45,680 nt of DNA from assembly GCA_947260035.1 (NCBI GenBank), contig CAMYOO010000041.1:1-45680 (forward strand), in the 5' to 3' direction. Below are positions 39,086-45,680 of this stretch, piece after piece. Numbering within the stretch: position 1 is the stretch's first letter; each line of letters begins with the position of its first letter. The DNA comes from an uncultured delta proteobacterium. GTDB lineage: Bacteria; Myxococcota_A; UBA9160; JAFDET01. Both the position numbers and the translations under genes were made by a program. Below the pieces are notes generated by a model. It ran no database searches. It was not told the DNA's origin and saw only the letters and a program-made list of their open reading frames with translations.

Positions 39086-40338
39086 CCGACCTCTCCCGCG
39101 ACATCGAAACGCTGGCGCGTCGCGCCCGCGAGGCATCCCACACCTTGGCTGCGCTGTCCTCACGCGAGAAGAACGGCTGGCTCGAGGCGGCGGCCGCGCG
39201 ACTGGAAGCCTCCAAGAGCGCCATCCTGGAGGCCAACCAGGTCGACCTGGCCGAGGCCCGGGACAAGGGCCTGTCCGAGCCCATGGTCAAGCGCCTGGAC
39301 CTGGCCGAGAAGTGGAGCGACATGGTGGCGGGCCTGCGCGACGTGGCCGCGCTGCCGGATCCCGTGGGCGAGATGAGCGAAGTCTCGGTGCGGCCCAACG
39401 GGCTCCAGGTGGGACGCATGCGCATCCCCCTGGGCGTCATCGCGATCATCTACGAGTCGCGCCCCAACGTGACCGTGGACGCGGCGGCCCTGTGCGTGAA
39501 GTCAGGCAACGCGGTGATCCTGCGCGGCGGTTCCGAGGCCTTCAACACCAACGGCGCCCTGGCCGAGGCCCTGCGCGAGGCGGCACGCGAGGTGGGCCTG
39601 CCGCAGGACGCGCTGGCCCTGATTCCCACGCGCGACCGCGCCGCGGTGGACGCCTTGCTGCGCCAGCACCGTTACGTGGATCTGCTGATCCCCCGAGGCG
39701 GTCCCGGCTTGATCCGCAAGTGCACCGAGGAGTCGACGATCCCCGTGGTGGCTCACGACGCGGGCGTGTCCCACGTGTTCCTGGACGCCAGCGCGGACCC
39801 CGACATGGCACGCGCCATCGTGCTCGACTCCAAGATCCGTCAGATGGCGGTGTGCAACGGAATCGAGACGCTGCTCGTGCACCGGGACGCCGTGCACAAC
39901 GTGCTTCCCGACGTCCTCAAGGCGCTGCACGAGGAGGGCGTCGAGATCCGCGGCTGCCGCGTGACCTGCGAGACGTTTTCCGAGGCGGTCCCCGCCAACG
40001 AAGCGGATTGGGGCGAGGAGTACCTGGGACCCATCCTGGCCGTGCGCGTGGTGGAAGGACTGGACGCCGCCATCGAGCACATTCGAAACTACGGCTCCGA
40101 CCACACCGAAGTCATCGTCACCCGCGACTACGAGAGCGCCCAGGCGTTCGTACGCCGGCTCGACTCCTCGGTCGTAGGCGTCAACTGCTCGACGGCATTC
40201 TCCGACGGCTATCGACTGGGCCTGGGTGCGGAGATCGGGATCTCGACGTCCAAGCTTCACTGGTACGGGCCCATGGGGCTCGAAGGGCTCACGACCCGGA
40301 AGTTCGTGCTGTTCGGAAACGGACAGCTTCGCGAATGA
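39082..40338 (+). CDS. proA: Gamma-glutamyl phosphate reductase
   Basis: A 418-residue NADPH-dependent enzyme that reduces glutamyl phosphate to glutamate semialdehyde. It has IPLGVIAIIYESRPNVTVDAAALCVKSGNAVILRGG, the catalytic Cys in VCNGIETLLVH, and the C-terminal FSDGYRLGLGAEIGISTSKLHWYGPMGLEGLTT. Overlaps proB and nadD by ATGA junctions, so proline synthesis and NAD synthesis genes are translated in series. Confidence 0.96.
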
Positions 40339-41009
40339 ACCGGACCCGGGGACGCGCCCGCGTCGGAGTCTTCGGCGGAACCTTCAACCCCATCCATCTG
40401 GGTCACCTGCGCGCGGCCGAAGAGGCGGCCGAGGCGCTCGACCTGGAACGGGTGCTGTTCGTGCCCAGTGCGCGCCCACCTCACAAGGAGGCCGACCCGG
40501 AAGCGATTGCGCCGGCGGACCACCGCCTGGAGTGGGTGCGGTTGGCCGTCGCGGGAAACGCGCGCTTCCAGGTCGACCCCGTCGAGGTGGAGCGCGGCGG
40601 GCCCTCCTTTCTGGTGGATACGCTTCCGGAGGTCCACGCGCGGGTCGGGCCCGTCTGGTTCCTGCTGGGACGGGACGCGTTCGCCGAGATGGCCACCTGG
40701 CGCGAGCCCGAGCGACTGCTGACCCTGGCCGACTTCGCCGTGCTCACGCGCCCCCCGGTTCGCAAGGGCTCGCTGGCCGAGTGGCTGCCCGCGCCCCTGG
40801 CCGAGGCGCTGGAGATGGCCCCCGACGGGCGCTCGGCGGTCCACCGCGACGCGGGAACCCGGGTGCACCTGGTCGAGATCACGGCACTGGACGTCTCCTC
40901 CTCGGACATTCGCGCACGGCTGCGCGAGGCACGCTCCGTGCGCTATCTCATTCCCGACTCCGTCCGTGAGGCGATCGAGCGGAGCGCTGTCTATCGGAGG
41001 GTTTCTTGA
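40335..41009 (+). CDS. nadD: Nicotinate-nucleotide adenylyltransferase
   Basis: A 224-residue adenylyltransferase of NAD synthesis. GVFGGTFNPIHLGHLRAAEEA contains the GxFxPxHxGH-type ATP site, and LDVSSSDIRARL is the second ATP motif (SSxxIR). PPHKE and FLLGRDAFAEMATW are also conserved. Its stop overlaps the rsfS start (TTGA). Confidence 0.95.
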   Translation: MNRTRGRARVGVFGGTFNPIHLGHLRAAEEAAEALDLERVLFVPSARPPHKEADPEAIAPADHRLEWVRLAVAGNARFQVDPVEVERGGPSFLVDTLPEVHARVGPVWFLLGRDAFAEMATWREPERLLTLADFAVLTRPPVRKGSLAEWLPAPLAEALEMAPDGRSAVHRDAGTRVHLVEITALDVSSSDIRARLREARSVRYLIPDSVREAIERSAVYRRVS

Positions 41010-41356
41010 GCGAAGAGCGGCTGGATCGCATGCGGAAGCTCGCCGACGTCATCCTCGACAAGAAGGGCGAAGACCTGGTCGCACTGGACGTACGCGAAGT
41101 CTCCTCCTTTGCGGATGGATTCCTGCTGGCGTCGGGCACGTCGGATCGGCACGTGCGGACCCTTGCCGACGCGGTGGTCGAGCGCGCACGCGAGCTGGGC
41201 GACCAGCCCCTGGGCGTCGAAGGGTACGGCGACGGGCGCTGGGTGCTGATCGACCTGGGCGACCTGGTGATTCATTTGTTCCAGCGCGAAGTGCGCGAGC
41301 ACTACGACCTCGAGCGCCTGTGGAGCGACGCGGCCCGCGTCGCGGTCGGCGAGTGA
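41006..41356 (+). CDS. rsfS: Ribosomal silencing factor RsfS
   Basis: A 116-residue protein of the RsfS/YbeB family, which binds L14 and blocks subunit joining when nutrients are scarce. It has KKGEDLVALDVREVSSFADGFLLASGTSDRHVRTLAD and GDGRWVLIDLGDLVIHLFQREVREHYDLERLW. The start is a TTG at 41006 that overlaps the nadD stop; CGGAGGG lies 7 bases upstream and supports it. It follows nadD, the usual order, and overlaps the protease gene by GTGA. Confidence 0.95.
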   Translation: MSEERLDRMRKLADVILDKKGEDLVALDVREVSSFADGFLLASGTSDRHVRTLADAVVERARELGDQPLGVEGYGDGRWVLIDLGDLVIHLFQREVREHYDLERLWSDAARVAVGE

Positions 41357-44163
41357 GGCAACTTCTAGCGGGCTTGCTGGGTGTGCTCGGCCTGCTCCTC
41401 GCGGCCCCTGCCACCGCCCAGCCGGCCTCCTCGGCGGCGTGGGAGCGCGTCCTGGAGCGAGTCGTACCGGCCGTCGTCGTGCTGCGTGTCAGCGAGACCC
41501 GGCCCTTCGACACCGAGCCCACGGGCACGGCCACTGCCACCGGCTTCATCGTCGATGCCGAGCAAGGCATCATCCTCACCAACCGGCACGTGGTAAGCCC
41601 GGGACCGGTGGTGGCCGAGGCGGTGTTCCAGAACCACGAGGAAGTCGCCGTTCAGGCGATCTACCGCGATCCCGTCCACGACTTCGGCTTCTTCCGCTAC
41701 GACCCTTCGAGCGTCCGCTTCATGCGCCGCGCTCAGCTCGAGCTGGCCCCGGACCAGGTGCGCGTCGGCGCCGAGGTGCGCGTGATCGGGAACGACGCCG
41801 GCGAGAAGCTCTCCATCCTGGCGGGAACCCTGGCCCGCCTGGATCGTTCCGCCCCCCACTACGGAAAGGGTCGCTACAGCGACTTCAACACCTTCTACTT
41901 TCAAGCTGCGTCCAATACCTCCGGTGGATCTTCGGGCTCACCGGTGATCGATCGCAGCGGGCGCGTGGTGGCGCTCAATGCGGGCGGAAAGCAGCGTGCA
42001 GCATCGAGCTACTACCTGCCGCTCGACCGCGTGGTGCGAGCCCTGGAGCTGATCCGCCGCGGAGAGCCGGTGTCCCGGGGCACGCTCCAGACGATCTTCG
42101 AGCATCAGCCGTACGACGAGGTGCGCCGCCTGGGTCTGCGTCCCGACACCGAGGCAGAGGTGCGGCGCGCCCATCCCGCGGCCACCGGAATGCTGGTGGT
42201 GGGGCAGGTGATTCCCGATGGGCCGGCCGACGATGCGCTGCAGCCCGGCGACGTGCTGGTGCGGGTGGCCGGAAAGCGGGTCACCGGGTTCCTCCCCCTG
42301 GAGGCCGCGCTCGATGATCGCGTCGGCCAGACCCTGGAGCTGAAGGTGGAGCGCGGCGGCGAGCCCCACCAGCTGCAGCTCGAAGTGGGCGATCTGCACG
42401 CGATCACGCCGGACAGCTACCTGGAGGTGGGCGGCGCGGTCCTCAACTCGTTCTCGTACCAGCAGGCGCGAAACTACGGGCTGCCCGTGCGAGGCGCCTA
42501 CCTGGCCCATGGCGGCTACATGTTCCGGCGCGCCGGGATCCCGAGCCGCTCGCTCATCACCCGCGTCGGCGGTACCGACACACCGACCCTGGACGTGCTG
42601 GAAGAGGCCCTGGCAAAGCTGTCCGACGGCGCGCGGGTCCCGGTCCGCTTCCGACGCGCCCAGATGGCGCGCAACGAGGAGGTGCGGGTGGTCCGCATCG
42701 ACCGGCGCTGGAACGACATGCGTCGCTGCACACGCGACGACGCCAGCGGCAACTGGCCCTGCGTCGATCTGCCGCCGCCTCCCCCGCCCGAAGCGGCCTC
42801 TCCCTCGACCACCAGCTTTCCTTCCGGCGGCGATGGCCGTACGCGCAAGGTGGCGCGCTCACTCGCGGTGGTGCGCTTCCACGTCCCCTTCCGCGTAGAC
42901 GGCGTCAGCGGCGACTCCTACCTGGGCGCCGGCGTGGTGATCGATGCCGAACGCGGCCTCGTTCTGACGGACCGCGACACGGTTCCCGTGGCGATGGGCG
43001 ATGCCACGCTGACCTTCGCCGGGTCCATCGAGGTGCCGGCGCAGCTGGCCTACATCCACCCCGAGCACAACCTGGCGGTGCTGCGCTACGACCCGGCGCT
43101 GCTGGGTGAGACGCCGGTGCGAAGCGCGTCCCTCCACGCCCGGGAGCTGGAGCCCGGCGACGATCTGTGGCTCGTGGCCCTGACCTCGTCCCTGCAGCTG
43201 GTCTCTGAGAAGGCGCGGGTGTCGCAGGTGGAGGTGGCGTCCCTGCCCACGCCCTCACCACCGCGCTTCCGCGAGACGAACGTAGAGCTGGTCGCGCTGT
43301 CCCGTGCACCCAAGGGCGTCGGCGGCGCTCTGGTGGACCGCTGGGGCCGGGTGGTGGCGCTCTGGTCCTCGTTCTCCGCCGCAGGCAAGGACGGGCCGCG
43401 CGCCTTCTTCGCCGGCATTCCGTCGGAGCTTCTGCTCGACGTGATCGGGCCCATGCGCGAAGGCGGGCTGCCCGAATGGCGGAGCCTCGGTGCCGAGCTG
43501 CGCCCGCTCTCGCTGGCCGACGCCCGTACGCGGGGTCTCTCGGAAGAGGCCGCCCGCACCCTGGAAGACCACGATCCGCAGCGACGCCGTGTCCTCGACG
43601 TAGCGCGCGTGGCCGCCGACGTGCGCGCCTCGGAGATCCTGGAGGAGGGCGACCTGCTCCTGGCCATCGACGGCAGCCCGGTGACCCGTGTGCGCGAGGT
43701 GGAGCGCGCCGTGGCGCGCCGGCCCGAGGTGGAGCTGACACTGTTGCGCGACGGAAAGGAGATCCGCGTTCGCGTGCCCACCGACACGCTGGACGGGAAC
43801 GGCACCCAGCGGGCCCTGCTGTGGGCGGGGGCGCTTCTCCAGGTCCCCCACCGCGCCGTCGCGGCCCAGCGCGGCCTGCCGCGCGAAGGCCTGTACGTAT
43901 CCTGGTACGCGTGGGGCTCCCCCGCTCACCGCTACGGCCTGGGGGCAACCCGCCGCATCGTGGCGGCCGACGGAAAGCCCACGCCGGACCTGGACTCCTT
44001 CCTGGCGGCCGTGGGCGAGAGGCGCGACCGCGACTCCGTCCGGCTGCGCACGCTCAGCCTCGAGGGCCGCACCGACGTCATCACCCTCAAGCTGGACCAG
44101 CGCTACTGGCCGCCCGCCGAGCTGCGGCGCGGCCCGAACGGCTGGGAGCGCATCCAGCACTAG
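41353..44163 (+). CDS. Secreted tandem HtrA-like protein, one active and one dead protease
   Basis: A 936-residue protein with a Sec signal peptide (VRQLLAGLLGVLGLLLAAPATAQ). The first trypsin-like domain has a full triad: H79 (TNRHVV), D110 (HDFGFF) and S194 (GGSSGSP). A PDZ domain follows around residues 270-340, with further PDZ-like sequence to about 450 and a proline linker (PPPPPPE) near 475. A second protease-like domain then appears with TDRDTV for the His motif, HNLAVL for the Asp motif and GVGGALV for the Ser motif, so it is catalytically dead. More PDZ-like sequence follows. The layout recalls fungal Nma111. It is coupled to rsfS by GTGA. Likely periplasmic quality control; the target is unknown. 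Confidence 0.85.
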   Translation: MRQLLAGLLGVLGLLLAAPATAQPASSAAWERVLERVVPAVVVLRVSETRPFDTEPTGTATATGFIVDAEQGIILTNRHVVSPGPVVAEAVFQNHEEVAVQAIYRDPVHDFGFFRYDPSSVRFMRRAQLELAPDQVRVGAEVRVIGNDAGEKLSILAGTLARLDRSAPHYGKGRYSDFNTFYFQAASNTSGGSSGSPVIDRSGRVVALNAGGKQRAASSYYLPLDRVVRALELIRRGEPVSRGTLQTIFEHQPYDEVRRLGLRPDTEAEVRRAHPAATGMLVVGQVIPDGPADDALQPGDVLVRVAGKRVTGFLPLEAALDDRVGQTLELKVERGGEPHQLQLEVGDLHAITPDSYLEVGGAVLNSFSYQQARNYGLPVRGAYLAHGGYMFRRAGIPSRSLITRVGGTDTPTLDVLEEALAKLSDGARVPVRFRRAQMARNEEVRVVRIDRRWNDMRRCTRDDASGNWPCVDLPPPPPPEAASPSTTSFPSGGDGRTRKVARSLAVVRFHVPFRVDGVSGDSYLGAGVVIDAERGLVLTDRDTVPVAMGDATLTFAGSIEVPAQLAYIHPEHNLAVLRYDPALLGETPVRSASLHARELEPGDDLWLVALTSSLQLVSEKARVSQVEVASLPTPSPPRFRETNVELVALSRAPKGVGGALVDRWGRVVALWSSFSAAGKDGPRAFFAGIPSELLLDVIGPMREGGLPEWRSLGAELRPLSLADARTRGLSEEAARTLEDHDPQRRRVLDVARVAADVRASEILEEGDLLLAIDGSPVTRVREVERAVARRPEVELTLLRDGKEIRVRVPTDTLDGNGTQRALLWAGALLQVPHRAVAAQRGLPREGLYVSWYAWGSPAHRYGLGATRRIVAADGKPTPDLDSFLAAVGERRDRDSVRLRTLSLEGRTDVITLKLDQRYWPPAELRRGPNGWERIQH

Positions 44164-44240
44164 CCGAACCTGAGTCAGGAGACGGTCCTTCGGGCGATCC
44201 GGGCTACGGTTGCTGCTTGCCCGGTCCCGGGGAGCTGCCA

Positions 44241-44900
44241 TTGCGGCACCTGCTTTCGGATCTTCTCGAGTTCTTTCTGCCGGGTGCATGCGCCGGCTGC
44301 GCCGCTGCGCTTCCTCGCGACGCGGCGCTGTGCGACGCCTGCGACGCGCGGCTGCCTCGCTTGATACCGCCCCGCGATCCGCGCCCGCCTGCGCCGTTGA
44401 CCGACAGCCTGGCGGGAGCCGCCTACGCGGGCGACTTCGAGTCGTGGATGCGCCGCTTCAAGGATCCCCGCCCGGGGCTGACGGGCTTCGATCCAGGAGC
44501 CGAGGCGGTGGCATTCGCCCTGATCCGCGAGGCCGCCGCCGGCCTGGACCACGCGCCGGACCACGTGGTTCCGGTGCCCCAGCACCCGCGCCGCCTGCGC
44601 GCGCGGGGCTTCCATCCGGCGGGTCTGCTGGCCCGGGAGGTGGCCCGGTCCCTGGACGCGCCGCTGGCGAGAGGCGCCCTGCTGCGCGTGCGCGACACCC
44701 CCAGTCAACGCGGCCTGGGCCGAGCGGCGCGGCGGGCCAACGTTCGGAACGCGTTCCGGGCATCGGGCGCACTGGCCGGCTGCGTGGTCCTGGTGGACGA
44801 CGTCACGACGACCGGCAGCACGCTGGCCGCGGCGGCCCGCGCCTTGCGCCGGGCGGGCGCCCGGCGGGTGGTGGGCGTCTGCGCTGCGCGAACCCTATGA
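44241..44900 (+). CDS. ComF family amidophosphoribosyltransferase-like protein
   Basis: A 219-residue ComF-type protein linked in other bacteria to DNA uptake or to phosphoribosyl transfer. A zinc finger with CAGC and CDAC pairs is at the N-terminus, followed by VPVPQHPRRLRARGFHPAGLLAREVA, then QRGLGRAARRANVRNAF and the PRPP-binding CVVLVDDVTTTGSTL. The TTG at 44241 has GGGGAG 7 bases upstream and gives the usual N-terminus; no ATG fits. Its end overlaps the convergent receiver-protein gene by 6 bases. No other competence gene is in the window. Confidence 0.88.
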   Translation: MRHLLSDLLEFFLPGACAGCAAALPRDAALCDACDARLPRLIPPRDPRPPAPLTDSLAGAAYAGDFESWMRRFKDPRPGLTGFDPGAEAVAFALIREAAAGLDHAPDHVVPVPQHPRRLRARGFHPAGLLAREVARSLDAPLARGALLRVRDTPSQRGLGRAARRANVRNAFRASGALAGCVVLVDDVTTTGSTLAAAARALRRAGARRVVGVCAARTL

Positions 44901-45680
44901 GTCGTCCGGCTGTGCGGAGTAGACCGCCTCGAGGATCGCCTTGCGCAGCCGGGCCGGATCGACCGGCTTCTTGAAAATGACCGTGGACAGGCCGCGCAGC
45001 CGGCTGCGCTTGATGATGTGGTCCTTGTCGTAGGTGAAGGCCGTCATCATCAGCACGGGAAGATCCGGGTGCATCCGGTTCAACGCCGTATACAGCTCGT
45101 AACCGTCCATGCGGGGCATCACCACGTCGGTCACGACCACGTCCACCGGGCTCTCCTCCACCCGGGCCAGGGCCTCCTTGCCGTCGTGCGCCGTGCTCAC
45201 CACGCAGCCGTCGACTTCGAGAATCTCCGACAGCGTACGCAGGATTCCCAGGTCGTCGTCCACCACGAGAACGCGCAGGCCACTCAGACGCTCGTCGCTC
45301 TTGCCTTCCCAGCGCCGGCGCAGGTCGATCATGCGCGCCGGACCGATGTAGTCGACGGTCTCGTAGCTCTCCTGCTCGACCATCTCGCCCAGACGCTGGA
45401 GGATCTCGGAGATGCGCGCGATCTCGCGGCGAACCGCGTCCACGCGCTCCAGCTCCACCGAGGCGTCCGCCTCGTCGGCCAGCCGCATCAGATCCCGTTC
45501 CAACAGCTCGGTCTGATTGAGGATCACGGTGAGCGGGTTGTTGATCTCGTGGGACAGCCCGATCGCCACTTCGCCCAGGGTGGCGAGCTGATCCTTCTGG
45601 AGGATGTCGCGCAGGTCCTTGGCGAACCCGATGGTGCCGTCGTCCTCGCCGTTCTCGTCGAAGAGCATCACGCCGGAGAT
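44895..45680 (-). CDS. PAS/HisKA/receiver signalling protein, 5' partial
   Basis: The frame is open through the right edge, so the N-terminus is outside. Visible are the end of a PAS-like domain (GVMLFDENGEDDGTIGFAKDL), a HisKA dimerisation domain with the phospho-acceptor in GLSHEINNPLTVILNQTELLERD, and a C-terminal receiver domain (LRVLVVDDDLGILRTLSEIL, phospho-Asp in VVVTDVVMPRMDGYEL, MMTAFTY, and K in IFKKPVD). No HATPase_c domain lies between them: about 70 residues after the H-box region the receiver begins. It may depend on another kinase for ATP. No output domain is seen. Confidence 0.85.
   Translation of the reverse strand: MSGVMLFDENGEDDGTIGFAKDLRDILQKDQLATLGEVAIGLSHEINNPLTVILNQTELLERDLMRLADEADASVELERVDAVRREIARISEILQRLGEMVEQESYETVDYIGPARMIDLRRRWEGKSDERLSGLRVLVVDDDLGILRTLSEILEVDGCVVSTAHDGKEALARVEESPVDVVVTDVVMPRMDGYELYTALNRMHPDLPVLMMTAFTYDKDHIIKRSRLRGLSTVIFKKPVDPARLRKAILEAVYSAQPDDS

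Overview
The window is a densely packed, high-G+C bacterial chromosome segment holding mostly housekeeping genes. Several gene orders fit a lineage of the former Deltaproteobacteria (Myxococcota, Desulfobacterota or Binatota type): rpsU-dnaG-rpoD; prfA-prmC-murA-his; rng-rplU-rpmA-obgE-proB-proA-nadD-rsfS; and rho beside the prfA block. No phage, plasmid, CRISPR, rRNA or tRNA signal was seen. The lineage call is an inference from synteny, not a phylogeny.

Layout. 1-3106 (+): a sodium:solute symporter cut by the left edge, then a pyridine-nucleotide oxidoreductase. 3116-14263 (-): a carboxyltransferase; an SDR; a zinc-independent type ribosomal cluster (S14 long form, L31 type B, L28); bacterioferritin and its ferredoxin under a Fur box; a lipoprotein; MazG; an EamA permease; a phosphoesterase; a gamma-glutamylcyclotransferase-like protein; and rpoD, dnaG and rpsU. 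14542-16118 (+): two translationally coupled alpha/beta hydrolases, the second without a nucleophile. 16125-25551 (-): hisF, hisA, a lipoprotein, hisH, hisB, hisD, murA, prmC, prfA and a glycosyltransferase. 25676-26443 (+): a methyltransferase. 26560-33969 (-): rho, pgeF, rluD, a small protein, a J-like/RodZ-HTH protein, a MinD-like ATPase, an HNH nuclease and selA. 34356-44900 (+): rng, rplU, rpmA, obgE, proB, proA, nadD, rsfS, a tandem HtrA-like protein and comF. 44895-45680 (-): a PAS/HisKA/receiver protein cut by the right edge.

Functional links. Many genes overlap by 1-4 bases (ATGA, GTGA, TTGA, TGATG), so translational coupling is widespread. The Fur box, bfd, bfr and the S14/L31B/L28 genes suggest a metal-responsive block. 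The his, murA, prmC and prfA genes join histidine synthesis to cell-wall synthesis and translation termination.

Most unusual content. (1) A stem-loop repeat family (6434-6542 and 30104-30267) keeps a conserved core, but each copy has its own self-complementary arms. One copy supplies the C-terminus of bacterioferritin. (2) A 46-bp REP-like repeat occurs three times, two of them as an inverted doublet between rpoD and the next gene; one copy carries a start codon. (3) dnaG, normally essential, has lost an internal segment and its frame. (4) pgeF is frameshifted too. (5) A secreted tandem HtrA protein pairs an intact protease with a degenerate one. (6) A J-like domain without HPD is fused to a RodZ-type HTH and coupled to a MinD-like ATPase. 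I found no single complete new defence or biosynthetic system.
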